DNA of 64,000 bases from positions 1,648,501 through 1,712,500 of the forward strand of contig NZ_CP019437.1 in assembly GCF_001940525.2 (NCBI RefSeq), in the 5' to 3' direction. Every line of letters starts with the position of its first letter. Positions within the stretch are counted from its first letter, which is position 1. The position numbers and the translations under genes were made by a program. This document shows positions 1-8,689 of this stretch, piece by piece. Origin of the DNA: Thioclava nitratireducens (lineage in GTDB: Bacteria > Pseudomonadota > Alphaproteobacteria > Rhodobacterales > Rhodobacteraceae). Below the pieces are notes generated by a model. That model searched no databases. It saw nothing but the letters and a program-made list of their open reading frames with translations, and was not told the DNA's origin.

Positions 1-431
1 AGCCGTCCCGTCTCGGCGCGGTAACGGTCCTTGGCATAGGGTAGGTCCTGCGAGGGTTCGAGCTTGGGTGCATATTTCAGGAAGTGGTGCGCCTGACCGG
101 CCATCGGGCCCAGCCCGCCGACCTGCCAAAACAGCCATTCGTCGACCGCGATCCGGTCGCGCTCGGTCTCGCCATAGAATTGGCCGGTCTTGCGGGCGAG
201 ATATTGCAGGATCGCGCCGCTCTCGAAGATCGAGACGGGTTCGCCATCCGGGCCGTCGCGGTCGATGATCGCGGGCATCCGGTTGTTGGGCGAGATCTTC
301 AGGAACTCCGGCTGGAATTGCTCCCCCTTGCCGATATCGACCAAGTGGGTCTCGTAGGGCAGGCCCATCTCTTCGAGGGCGATGGAAATCTTCCAGCCGT
401 TCGGCGTGGGCCAAAAATAGAGGTCGATCAT
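1..431 (-). CDS. Glutathione S-transferase family protein (3' end outside window)
   Basis: The reverse strand encodes a thioredoxin-fold GST N-terminal domain beginning MIDLYFWPTPNGWKISIALE, with the substrate-binding 'NNRMPAI' stretch near residue 50 and the glutathione-contacting 'FESGAILQYL' near residue 70. A helical C-terminal domain follows. About 143 residues are present and the frame stays open to the window edge, so the protein is cut by the window and not necessarily truncated in the genome. A GGAGA ribosome site lies a few bases before the ATG. The sequence resembles the YghU/YfcG (Nu-class) bacterial GSTs, which often act as disulfide-bond reductases. The exact substrate cannot be told from sequence. 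Confidence 0.9.
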   Translation of the reverse strand, partial: MIDLYFWPTPNGWKISIALEEMGLPYETHLVDIGKGEQFQPEFLKISPNNRMPAIIDRDGPDGEPVSIFESGAILQYLARKTGQFYGETERDRIAVDEWLFWQVGGLGPMAGQAHHFLKYAPKLEPSQDLPYAKDRYRAETGR

Positions 432-465
432 GGGGTCTCCGTCGGGTTAGGCGGCAGGGTCCGCT

Positions 466-1383
466 CTACTTTGCCGTGCGCTGGAACGAGGGCAATGCGA
501 AACCCGATGTGCGCGGACGCGCAAACAGCCGCGACCAGCGGGGGTCTTGCGCCTTGGGCAGCGCTTCGGCGAGGAACGGAAGCGGCAGCCGGTCGGGCTG
601 ACGCAGCACTTGACGGTAGAGGTCGAACAGCCCCTCGCGCATGTAGCAGGCGAAATGGCAGACGCGTTTTTCGGGCGGGGCGACGGGATAGCCCAGATCG
701 TCGAGCACCTCGATCACCTCGGGCGCGTCGATCTGCAGATCGAGCCAGTTGCGCATGGGCTGCGACAGGCCATTTCCCAAAGACCGCTCGCGCCCGCAGG
801 CTACACCCCACTCGAAGAGGAAGTCGAAAAGGTCGTTGTCGCGGCTCGTGACGTTGAGCACTTCGCAGGTCCGGCCCGCAGGGCTCGCCATCGCTTCCTC
901 GGCGCGATTTTGAAATTCGGCGGCGGCCAGCAGAACCATCCGAGCTACTTGCCCGGCATGGGCGTGGCGGAGCGCCCGCAGGGCGACCCGCGCGCCCATC
1001 GAATGGCCGATGATCCCCACGGGACGCCCGGTCGCGGCATTCAGTGCGCCGATCAGGCGGGCAAGGCGCTGGGCGGCGATCTCGGCCATGTCGTAAATCC
1101 GGGTCAACCGTCCCGTCGATTGCCAACTGAACGCGATGCCGAGACCCTCGCCGGGATTGGTCCCGTCGAAGCCAAGCGCACGCGGCCAGCTGATCGCGGT
1201 ATGCAGATTGAAGGTCGGCTCCATCGCGAAGATGTGCTCGTAGGGATCGCGGCCCTCGACCCCTGCCGCGTAGCCGTAGCCGTGGATCATCACCACGATC
1301 GGGGCGCCCTCCGGCAGGGCGCGCGCCTGAGCGAGGACATCGGCGGGCAGCTCGGAGCTGGCATGGACCTTGAGAAGCGGCAT
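466..1383 (-). CDS. Alpha/beta-hydrolase fold protein
   Basis: This 305-residue protein has the hallmarks of a serine alpha/beta hydrolase: a strand followed by the oxyanion-hole 'MIHGYG' (about residues 32-37) and a nucleophile elbow GHSMGA with Ser128. A helical cap follows, and candidate Asp and His residues lie in the C-terminal half. There is no signal peptide, so it is probably cytoplasmic. It lies just upstream of the GST gene on the same strand with about 34 bases between, so the two may be co-transcribed. The codon pattern matches its neighbours. Family membership is clear. Whether it is an esterase, lipase or thioesterase is not visible, and no gene name is justified. Confidence 0.8.
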   Translation of the reverse strand: MPLLKVHASSELPADVLAQARALPEGAPIVVMIHGYGYAAGVEGRDPYEHIFAMEPTFNLHTAISWPRALGFDGTNPGEGLGIAFSWQSTGRLTRIYDMAEIAAQRLARLIGALNAATGRPVGIIGHSMGARVALRALRHAHAGQVARMVLLAAAEFQNRAEEAMASPAGRTCEVLNVTSRDNDLFDFLFEWGVACGRERSLGNGLSQPMRNWLDLQIDAPEVIEVLDDLGYPVAPPEKRVCHFACYMREGLFDLYRQVLRQPDRLPLPFLAEALPKAQDPRWSRLFARPRTSGFALPSFQRTAK

Positions 1384-1612
1384 TGGGGCCTCGGGGGAGG
1401 GGCGCAGGCGCGGGTTGATGTTTTAAATCGAACGCGGTTTTTCGCCCGAAAGTTCCCTTGCCTTCGCGTGAGCGCGCGGAGGCGGGGCATGGAACGCGAC
1501 GCGCGCCGGGCCTCCTTTGGTGCGAACGGGACATCGCCGCTATGCGTTGACGCTACGCCCCCTGCGCGGTATCGCAGCCCCAAGTCGCGACAGACCGCCG
1601 CAGGAGGCACCG

Positions 1613-2788
1613 ATGACCGAGCGCAAGACCCGCACCAAACTCGTCCATGACGGCATTCGCCGCAGCCAGTATGGCGAGATGGCCGAGGCGATGTTTCTGA
1701 CGCAGGGCTTTGCCTACCCCTCGGCCGAAGCCGCAGAGGCACGGTTCCTCAATGCCTCCGACGACGAGTTCATCTATGCCCGTTACGGCAACCCCACGAC
1801 GCGGATGTTCGAGGACCGGATGGCGTCGATCGAAGGCACCGAGGACGCCTTCGCCTGCGCCTCCGGCATGGCTGCGATCAACGGCGCGCTGACCTGCCTC
1901 GTGAAGGCGGGCGATCACATCGTGGCCGCGCGCCAGATGTTCGGATCCTGCCTGCATGTGCTGAAAGTGCTGCAGGGCTTCGGCGTGGATGTGACGCTGG
2001 TCGACGGGACCGATCTCGACGCCTGGCGCGCCGCGATGCGTCCCGAGACGAAGATCTGTTTCTTCGAGAGCGTCTCGAACCCCGGCCTCGAAGTGATGGA
2101 TGTCGCGGGTATCGTGAAGATCGCTCATGAGGGCGGCGCGACGGTGGTGGTCGACAATGTCTTCGCCTCGCCGATCTTCTCGCGCGCGGTGGAGCTTGGC
2201 GCAGATGTAATCGTCTATTCCGCGACCAAGCACATCGACGGCGGCGGGCGCGTACTTGGCGGTATCGTGCTGGGGTCGAAAGAGTATATTCGTGGCCCGC
2301 TGGAAACTTACGTCAAACACACCGGTGGCGCCATGAGCCCGTTCCACGCATGGGTTCTGCTGAGCGGGTTGCAGACGCTCGATCTGCGGGTGCGCGCGCA
2401 GGCTGCGAACGCCGCTGCGGTGGCGAGCGCCGTGGCCGGCCATGAGAAACTCGCCCGTACAGTCTATCCCGGTCTGATGGACCATCCACAACATGCATTG
2501 GCGATGGAGCAGATGGGCTCGGGCGGAACCATGCTCGCGCTCGACCTGAAGGGCGGCAAGGAGGCGGCGTTCCGCTTCCTCAACGCGCTGCAGATCGTGT
2601 CTATCTCGAACAACCTCGGCGACGCGAAATCCATCGCGACCCATCCGGCGACGACGACCCACAAGAATCTGTCTGAAGAGGAGCGGGCGGCGATCGCGAT
2701 TACCCCCGGTCTGATCCGCGTTTCGATGGGGATCGAGGACGGGGGTGACCTGATCGCCGATATCAAGGAGGCGCTCGACGCCGCCTGA
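1613..2788 (+). CDS. metZ: O-succinylhomoserine sulfhydrylase (Cys/Met metabolism PLP enzyme)
   Basis: This cytoplasmic, PLP-dependent enzyme of methionine synthesis converts O-succinylhomoserine plus sulfide to homocysteine. The 391-residue product shows the Cys/Met-metabolism family pattern: 'YARYGNPT' (phosphate-binding Tyr/Arg from the partner subunit), 'ASGMAAI', 'VVVDNVFASP' with the PLP-ring Asp, and 'YSATKHIDG' with the Schiff-base Lys206. An in-frame ATG 96 bases upstream is rejected because an AGGAGG site sits about 7 bases before 1613 and the family N-terminus begins here. The related enzymes MetB and MetY are alternatives. The 'GGGRVLGG' stretch after the lysine and the overall length fit MetZ, as in other Rhodobacteraceae. 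Confidence 0.88.
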   Translation: MTERKTRTKLVHDGIRRSQYGEMAEAMFLTQGFAYPSAEAAEARFLNASDDEFIYARYGNPTTRMFEDRMASIEGTEDAFACASGMAAINGALTCLVKAGDHIVAARQMFGSCLHVLKVLQGFGVDVTLVDGTDLDAWRAAMRPETKICFFESVSNPGLEVMDVAGIVKIAHEGGATVVVDNVFASPIFSRAVELGADVIVYSATKHIDGGGRVLGGIVLGSKEYIRGPLETYVKHTGGAMSPFHAWVLLSGLQTLDLRVRAQAANAAAVASAVAGHEKLARTVYPGLMDHPQHALAMEQMGSGGTMLALDLKGGKEAAFRFLNALQIVSISNNLGDAKSIATHPATTTHKNLSEEERAAIAITPGLIRVSMGIEDGGDLIADIKEALDAA

Positions 2789-2885
2789 TCGGGGTGAACC
2801 GATTTCCGCGAACCGGCGTATTGTCTTGGACATCAGCCCCAAAACCCCCATATCTGGCGGGACCGGGCATACCGGAGGACAGGAT

Positions 2886-3980
2886 ATGAACGTGCAAGGC
2901 AGGATCGAGACCCCCGACGATAACGACGCCCGCGCCGCGCTCGAGGTGCTGCGCGCGTGGGCCGCGAAGGCCGATCCGGTCGAGGTGGCGCAGCTTGACC
3001 CGGCGATCGCGCGGCTCCTGCCGGACCGCGAGCTCTCGAACTACCCCGATCTGAGCCGCGAATATGACGACAGCTTCGAAGCCGACGCGGCTTACAAGGC
3101 GACGCTGCCCGACCTGCAGAACGGTCCGTCCTCGCTGATCGTGGGTGCCCATACCCGGATCGAACATGTCGGTATCTCGAACTTCCGGCTGCCGGTGCGG
3201 TTTCATACCCGCGACAACGGCGATCTGACGTTGGAGGCGTCGGTCACGGGCACGGTGAGCCTCGAGGCGGAGAAGAAGGGCATCAACATGTCCCGCGTGA
3301 TGCGCAGCTTCTACGCCCATGCGGAGAAGACCTTCTCCTTCGAAGTGATGGAATCCGCGCTCGACGACTACATGGACGATCTCGAAAGCTTCGACGCGCG
3401 CCTGATGATGCGCGTCTCCTTCCCGGTAAAGCGGCCGTCGCTGCGTTCGGGGCTGGAGGGCTGGCAGTATTACGACATCGCGCTGGAGCTGATCGAGACG
3501 GCTGGTGTGCGCACCAAGGTTATTCACCTCGATTACGTCTATTCCTCCACGTGCCCTTGCTCGCTGGAGCTGTCAGAGCATGCCCGTGCCAGCCGCGGCC
3601 AGCTGGCCACGCCGCATTCGCAGCGCTCTGTCGCGCGGATTTCGGCGGTGGTCGAGCCCGGCAACGTTCTCTGGTTCGAGGACATGATCGATCTCGCCCG
3701 TGCCGCCGTGCCGACCGAGACGCAGGTGATGGTCAAGCGTGAGGACGAACAGGCTTTCGCCGAATTGAACGCAGCCAACCCGATTTTCGTCGAGGATGCC
3801 GTGCGCGCCTTCGCCGAGCGCCTTCTAGCCGAACCGCGCGTCGGTGACTTCCGCATCGTGGCCAGTCATCAGGAAAGCCTGCACAGCCATGACGCCGTGG
3901 CCATGCTGACCGAGGGCGAGACCTTCGCATCGGCCAGCGTCGATCCGAAGCTCTTCGCCACACTGATCCATCAGGGCTGA
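2886..3980 (+). CDS. folE2: GTP cyclohydrolase FolE2 (type IB)
   Basis: This enzyme catalyses the first step of tetrahydrofolate synthesis, GTP to dihydroneopterin triphosphate, using a metal-flexible fold unlike that of FolE. The 364-residue protein carries the family's 'STCPCS' motif with Cys223 and Cys225, the preceding 'VSFPVKRPSLRSGLEGWQ'-type segment, and a C-terminal 'ASHQESLHSHDAVA' stretch. The start is set by a GGAGGACAGG ribosome site just before the ATG; an in-frame ATG 60 bases upstream lacks one. In many bacteria folE2 is induced by zinc shortage through Zur. I see no convincing Zur palindrome in the 97 bases after metZ, so constitutive expression is possible here. Confidence 0.92.
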   Translation: MNVQGRIETPDDNDARAALEVLRAWAAKADPVEVAQLDPAIARLLPDRELSNYPDLSREYDDSFEADAAYKATLPDLQNGPSSLIVGAHTRIEHVGISNFRLPVRFHTRDNGDLTLEASVTGTVSLEAEKKGINMSRVMRSFYAHAEKTFSFEVMESALDDYMDDLESFDARLMMRVSFPVKRPSLRSGLEGWQYYDIALELIETAGVRTKVIHLDYVYSSTCPCSLELSEHARASRGQLATPHSQRSVARISAVVEPGNVLWFEDMIDLARAAVPTETQVMVKREDEQAFAELNAANPIFVEDAVRAFAERLLAEPRVGDFRIVASHQESLHSHDAVAMLTEGETFASASVDPKLFATLIHQG

Positions 3981-4033
3981 AGACGGGTAGGGACGCTGCC
4001 CCAGGGGGCAGGGCGCATCGCTATTGGTGCAGG

Positions 4034-4075
4034 GGGGGCTCTGCCCCCGCCCTTCGGGCTCCCGGTGAATATTTT
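4034..4075. repeat. Copy 1 of a dispersed intergenic element (GC hairpin plus ATATTT tail)
   Basis: A GGGGGC-TCT-GCCCCC hairpin at 4034-4048 is followed by a CCCGGTGAATATTTT tail. The same two-part arrangement recurs in either orientation at other gene ends in this window (near 6640, 21225 and 53700). It lies between folE2 and the helicase gene and may end or stabilise the folE2 transcript. Confidence 0.55.
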
Positions 4076-4171
4076 CGCAAGAGCGACGCCGGGCGCAGGG
4101 GCGCACGTCAGGCGAACAGATGCTGAACATGCCCCTTTCCCTCAGGGGGCCGAACCGCTAGATTGCCTCCC

Positions 4172-6622
4172 ATGAATTGGGCTGATGACGACGATCCATA
4201 TGAAGGGGCTGCGAGCCTGTCGCAACGTGCCATGGCGGGCGCCATGCAAGCGCGCGCGGCGCCGTATCTCGAGAAACTGAACCCCCAACAGCGGCAGGCC
4301 GTCGAGACGCTCGACGGGCCGGTGCTGATGCTGGCAGGCGCGGGCACGGGCAAGACCTCGGCGCTGACCGCACGGATCGCGCATCTGATCCACACCGGCC
4401 GGGCGCGCCCGAACGAGGTCTTGGCGGTGACCTTCACCAACAAGGCCGCGCGCGAGATGAAAGAGCGTGTCGGGCGCCACCTGGGCGGTGCGATCGAGGG
4501 GATGCCGTGGCTCGGCACCTTTCACTCGGTCTGCGTGAAGCTGTTGCGCCGCCATGCCGAGCTGGTGGGGCTGAAGTCGAATTTCACCATTCTCGACACC
4601 GACGACCAGATCCGGCTGCTTAAGCAGCTGATCGTCGCCGCGAATATGGACGAGAAACGCTGGCCGGCACGGCAACTGGCGGGGCTGATCGACGGCTGGA
4701 AGAACAAGGCGCTTACGCCCGAGAAGGTCTCGGGCCGCGAGACCGCGGCCTTCGACAATCGCGGATCCGAGCTTTACGCCGCCTACCAGGCACGGTTGAA
4801 GACGCTCAACGCGGTCGATTTCGGCGATCTGCTGCTGCACATGGTCACAATCTTCCAGACCCAGCCAGACGTATTGGCGCAATATCAACGCTGGTTCCGT
4901 TACATCCTCGTGGACGAGTATCAGGACACCAACGTCGCGCAATACCTGTGGCTGCGGCTTCTGGCGCAAGGGCACAAGAACATCTGCTGCGTGGGCGATG
5001 ACGACCAGTCGATCTATGGCTGGCGCGGCGCCGAGGTCGGCAACATCCTGAAGTTCGAGAAGGATTTCCCGGGCGCGGCGGTGATCCGGCTGGAGCAGAA
5101 TTACCGCTCGACCGAACATATCCTCTCCGCCGCGTCCGGGCTGATCACGGCCAATGAGGGCCGTCTGGGCAAGGAGCTCTGGACCGAAGCCGAGGGCGGC
5201 GAAAAGGTGCGCCTGATCGGTCATTGGGACGGCGAGGAAGAGGCGCGCTGGATCGGCGAGGAGGTCGAGGCGATTCAGCGCGGCACCCGTGGCAATCCGC
5301 CGATCAGTCTGAATTCGCAGGCGATTCTCGTGCGCGCCTCGCATCAGATGCGGGCCTTCGAGGACCGCTTCCTGACCATCGGTTTGCCCTATCGCGTCAT
5401 CGGCGGCCCGCGCTTCTACGAGCGGCTCGAAATTCGCGACGCGATGGCCTATTTCCGCCTCGTGACCTCGCCCGATGATGATCTGGCTTTCGAGCGGATC
5501 ATCAACACGCCCAAGCGCGGCCTTGGCGACAAGGCGCAGCAGCGCATTCAGGTGGCTGCGCGCGAGAACGGACTGAGCCTGCTGGACGGCGCGCGGATGC
5601 TGGTGGCCGAGGGTGCGCTTTCGGGCAAGGCGGCCGGGCAGCTGCGGCTCTTCGTCGAGAATGTCGCGCGCTGGCACGAGGAGGTCGTGCAGGCCTCGCC
5701 TGCGACCGCCGTGACACGGGCCGAGGATGACGAGCTGCTGATCGAGCCCGCCGAGGATGGTGTGGCGCCCGCAAATGACCTCAGCCATGTGCGTCTGGCC
5801 GAACGGATCCTCGAGGAATCCGGCTATGTCGAGATGTGGCAGAACGACAAGACGCCGGAAGCACCGGGGCGGCTCGAGAACCTCAAGGAACTCGTCAAGG
5901 CGTTGGAGCAGTTCGACAATCTGCAGGGCTTCCTCGAACACGTCGCGCTGATCATGGACAATGACAAGGCCGAGACCGAGGAGAAAGTCTCGATCATGAC
6001 ACTGCATGCGGCCAAAGGTCTGGAATTCCCCGTGGTCTTTCTGCCGGGCTGGGAGGACGGGCTGTTCCCGTCGCAGCGCTCGATGGACGAGAGCGGATTG
6101 AAGGGCCTCGAGGAAGAGCGCCGTTTGGCCTATGTCGGCATCACCCGCGCCGAGGAGCTGTGCACGATTTCCTTCGCTGGAAACCGGCGGGTCTACGGCC
6201 AATGGCAAAGCCAGATGCCCTCGCGCTTCATCGACGAACTACCGCCCGCCCATATCGACGTGCTGACCCCTCCGGGTCTCTATGGCGGCGGCATGAACGG
6301 GGGCGGCTTTGGTGGCTCCAGCGCGATGGAAGACCGCGTCTCGCGCGCCGATGTCTACAACTCGCCCGGCTGGCGGCGGCTGCAAAATGCGCAATCGCGC
6401 GGGGTCAGCCAGCCGCGCGAGGCCCGCCACATGGTGATCGACGCCAAGGGCGAGAGCGATTACGAGATCGGCGACCGGGTCTTCCACAAGAAATTCGGCT
6501 ATGGCGAGGTAATGGGCTCGGAAGGCGACAAGCTCGTCGTCGAATTCGACAAGGCGGGCGAGAAACGTCTGCTGTCGAGCTTTGTCGTGCCCGCCGCAGA
6601 TGCCGACGACGTGCCGTTTTAA
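4172..6622 (+). CDS. uvrD: ATP-dependent DNA helicase UvrD/PcrA
   Basis: This superfamily 1A 3'-to-5' helicase acts in nucleotide-excision and mismatch repair and in removing blocked polymerase or RecA. In the 816-residue protein the motifs run in order: Walker A AGAGTGKT near residue 55, 'DEYQDTN' (Walker B) near 247, 'GDDDQSIYGWRGA', 'LEQNYRST', 'TLHAAKGLEF' and 'YVGITRAE'. A C-terminal 'GDRVFHKKFGYGEV' Tudor-like region is the RNA-polymerase-contacting end of PcrA/UvrD. An in-frame TTG nine bases earlier is possible. There is no strong ribosome site for either start, so the ATG is preferred. The gene stands alone on its strand. Confidence 0.95.
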   Translation: MNWADDDDPYEGAASLSQRAMAGAMQARAAPYLEKLNPQQRQAVETLDGPVLMLAGAGTGKTSALTARIAHLIHTGRARPNEVLAVTFTNKAAREMKERVGRHLGGAIEGMPWLGTFHSVCVKLLRRHAELVGLKSNFTILDTDDQIRLLKQLIVAANMDEKRWPARQLAGLIDGWKNKALTPEKVSGRETAAFDNRGSELYAAYQARLKTLNAVDFGDLLLHMVTIFQTQPDVLAQYQRWFRYILVDEYQDTNVAQYLWLRLLAQGHKNICCVGDDDQSIYGWRGAEVGNILKFEKDFPGAAVIRLEQNYRSTEHILSAASGLITANEGRLGKELWTEAEGGEKVRLIGHWDGEEEARWIGEEVEAIQRGTRGNPPISLNSQAILVRASHQMRAFEDRFLTIGLPYRVIGGPRFYERLEIRDAMAYFRLVTSPDDDLAFERIINTPKRGLGDKAQQRIQVAARENGLSLLDGARMLVAEGALSGKAAGQLRLFVENVARWHEEVVQASPATAVTRAEDDELLIEPAEDGVAPANDLSHVRLAERILEESGYVEMWQNDKTPEAPGRLENLKELVKALEQFDNLQGFLEHVALIMDNDKAETEEKVSIMTLHAAKGLEFPVVFLPGWEDGLFPSQRSMDESGLKGLEEERRLAYVGITRAEELCTISFAGNRRVYGQWQSQMPSRFIDELPPAHIDVLTPPGLYGGGMNGGGFGGSSAMEDRVSRADVYNSPGWRRLQNAQSRGVSQPREARHMVIDAKGESDYEIGDRVFHKKFGYGEVMGSEGDKLVVEFDKAGEKRLLSSFVVPAADADDVPF

Positions 6623-6637
6623 CTCTTCGCCGTGGCT

Positions 6638-6747
6638 AAAATATCCCCGGCGGTGAGGCGGGATCAGCGGCCTTCCAGTGGAAGGGCGCCCGGCGAACGC
6701 CCGAAGCGCAAGCGGAGGGCAGAGAAGAGCGGGGGGCAGCGCCCCTC
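6638..6747. repeat. Copy 2 of the dispersed intergenic element
   Basis: AAAATATCCCCGGCGG lies at 6638-6653, and a GGGGC-AGC-GCCCC hairpin lies at 6733-6745. The parts match those near 4034 and 53700 but are about 80 bases further apart. The element fills the gap between the convergent helicase and mntH genes and may serve as a shared transcript end. There is no T run. Confidence 0.45.
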
Positions 6748-6759
6748 GCTCCGTCTGGT

Positions 6760-8061
6760 TTAGCTCACCAGCCCCGGCACAGGCAGCCCGGCCGATTGCC
6801 AGAGCAGCACGAAGTTCAGCCCCAGTACCATGAGCGCACCCAGCACGGCGAGCCAGAGAAGCGGCCCGCGCAGGGCGAACTTGCCCATGAGGTCGCTCCG
6901 CCGCGCGAAGATCAGGAGTGCCACCATGGGTACGGGCAGGGCGATCGACAGGACGACCTGGCTCATCACCAGCGCATCGGTCGTGTTCACCCCGAGCCAT
7001 ACCACGACGAAGGCAGGCGCCATCGTGATGACCCGGCGCAGCCAGACCGGGATGCGCCGGCGGATGAAGCCCTGCATGATCATCTGCCCCGCCATCGTAC
7101 CGACGACCGACGAGGATACTCCCGAGGCGATCAGCGAGGTCAGGAAGGCGGCGGCGGCGAAACCGCCCAAGAGCGGCGTCAGCGTATGATAGGCGCTCTC
7201 GATCTCGGCCACTTCGGAATGGCCGCTATGGAAGGCCGAGGCCGCCATGATCACCATCGCCATGTTGACCATCCCCGCAATCGCGAGCGCGATGATCACC
7301 TCAAGGTTGGAGAATTTCACTAGCCGTGCCTTCTGCACCGGGTCGGGGGTCAGCGCGCGGTTCTGCGTCAGACCGGAATGCAGGAAGATCGCATGCGGCA
7401 TAACGGTCGCGCCGATGATGCCCACCGCGATCGTGAGCGCTTTGGCGTCGGGCATCGCGGGTGTGATCAACCCTTGCACGGCCCCGGACCAGTCGACCGG
7501 CGCTACGAACATCTCCGCGAGGTAGCACGCCCCGATCAGCGCCACGAGCGCGCCGATCACGATCTCCATCGGGCGGAAGCCGCCGCGCTCGAACAGCAAG
7601 ATCGCATAGGTGACGACGGCGGTGACGCCCATTCCCCAGATCAGCGGCCAGCCGAACAGGAGCGAAAGCCCCAAGGCGCCGCCCAGAAACTCTGCCAGAT
7701 CGGTGGCCATCGCCGCAATCTCCGAGACGATCCACATCGCGATCGTCACGGGTTTCGAGAAATTCTCGCGCGACAGTTCCGCGAGGTTCTTGCCGGTCAC
7801 GATGCCGACGCGCGCCGAGATCGCCTGAAACAGCATCGCGATCAGGTTCGCGCCGAGAACGACCCACAAAAGCGCATAGCCGTAGCCCGCGCCCGCTTGG
7901 ATGTTCGTCGCGTAGTTGCCCGGGTCCATATAGGCGACCGAGGCGATCACCGCCGGCCCGAAGAACAACAGAAACCCGCCGCGCCGGTTGCCCGACAGCA
8001 CCGCTTCCATGGCCGTGCGGGTGCGGCTGGTCATGTTTTCCTTGCGGATAAGTTCGGTCAT
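6760..8061 (-). CDS. mntH: Nramp-family divalent metal (manganese) transporter MntH
   Basis: This inner-membrane proton-coupled Mn(II)/Fe(II) importer has 433 residues and about eleven hydrophobic membrane segments. The two unwound-helix signatures of the Nramp metal site are present: DPGN at residues 46-49 and MPH at 221-223 ('ATVMPHAIFLHS'). A GAGGAG ribosome site lies 6 bases before the ATG; a second ATG nine codons in lacks one. It is divergent from mntR. A candidate promoter with a palindromic MntR-type box between -35 and -10 predicts repression when manganese is plentiful. Confidence 0.93.
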   Translation of the reverse strand: MTELIRKENMTSRTRTAMEAVLSGNRRGGFLLFFGPAVIASVAYMDPGNYATNIQAGAGYGYALLWVVLGANLIAMLFQAISARVGIVTGKNLAELSRENFSKPVTIAMWIVSEIAAMATDLAEFLGGALGLSLLFGWPLIWGMGVTAVVTYAILLFERGGFRPMEIVIGALVALIGACYLAEMFVAPVDWSGAVQGLITPAMPDAKALTIAVGIIGATVMPHAIFLHSGLTQNRALTPDPVQKARLVKFSNLEVIIALAIAGMVNMAMVIMAASAFHSGHSEVAEIESAYHTLTPLLGGFAAAAFLTSLIASGVSSSVVGTMAGQMIMQGFIRRRIPVWLRRVITMAPAFVVVWLGVNTTDALVMSQVVLSIALPVPMVALLIFARRSDLMGKFALRGPLLWLAVLGALMVLGLNFVLLWQSAGLPVPGLVS

Positions 8062-8090
8062 GGGGCTCCTCGTGGATACGTCTTCGGCGA

Positions 8091-8118
8091 AATGTAGCCT
8101 TGGCTACAAGATTCGCAA
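8091..8118 (-). promoter_or_regulatory. Candidate mntH promoter
   Basis: On the minus strand TTGCGA (8118-8113) is followed after 16 bases by TACATT (8096-8091), about 30 bases before the mntH start codon. The -10 hexamer lies partly inside the palindromic box, a placement suited to repression. Confidence 0.55.
8093..8108. promoter_or_regulatory. MntR-type operator, TGTAGCC-TT-GGCTACA
   Basis: This is a perfect 7-base inverted repeat around a 2-base centre in the mntH-mntR divergent region. MntR regulators of the DtxR family bind such palindromes in front of mntH genes. Adjacency to both genes supports this use, but binding is inferred. Confidence 0.7.
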
Positions 8119-8263
8119 GTGGCTAATTTTCGTTGACAGCTCGACGCGCCTCGCGCGAAGCTTTGCTTGGCATATCGGGCGCGACAGGTTATCCGGTCCG
8201 CTCTGGAAATGGCGCCCGACTGGCCCCGACAGGCACTGAGACCGAGACCGTCAAGGCAGGCGA

Positions 8264-8689
8264 ATGACTGACACCGATCCCTCCCAGATCAAGGGGTTCA
8301 ACCGGGCCCGAGAGCGTGCGGCGCGCGCGCTGCTGGAAGACTATGTCGAGATGATCGCCGATCTGACGGCGGAATTCGGCGAGGCCCGTATCACCGAGAT
8401 CGCCGCACGACTCGGGGTGGCCCATCCGACCGCGACCAAGGCGGTCGCGCGACTCAAGCGCGAAGGGCTCGCAGTGTCGCGGCCCTATCGCGGGGTGTTC
8501 CTGACGGAGACGGGGGAGGCGCTGGCCGCCCAGGTGCGCGAACGCCATCGCACCGTTGTGGCCCTGTTGCGCGCGGTGGGCGTGCCGGAAGAGGTCGCGG
8601 AGCTCGATGCCGAAGGGATCGAGCATCATGTCTCGTCCCGCACGCTGGAGGCGTTCGAGGCTTTCCTCGCTTCAAAGGCTGGCAAATAG
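8264..8689 (+). CDS. mntR: Manganese-responsive repressor MntR (DtxR family)
   Basis: This is a 141-residue metal-dependent transcription factor. A winged helix-turn-helix occupies residues 35-85 ('ITEIAARLGVAHPTATKAVARLKREG'-type recognition helix), followed by a wing ('GVFLTETGEALA'). A C-terminal dimerisation and metal domain contains 'RHRTVVALLRAVGV' and 'AEGIEHHVS', with His and Glu ligands typical of MntR. It lacks the SH3-like third domain of DtxR/IdeR, as expected for MntR. It is divergent from mntH, which it probably represses. Its 3' end overlaps the convergent rlmJ gene by 18 bases, so the two transcripts must be antisense to each other at their ends. Confidence 0.9.
   Translation: MTDTDPSQIKGFNRARERAARALLEDYVEMIADLTAEFGEARITEIAARLGVAHPTATKAVARLKREGLAVSRPYRGVFLTETGEALAAQVRERHRTVVALLRAVGVPEEVAELDAEGIEHHVSSRTLEAFEAFLASKAGK

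Noticed and set aside
4142..6208. Long minus-strand frame opposite the helicase gene
   Set aside because: It is a high-GC shadow; the helicase motifs on the plus strand are unambiguous.
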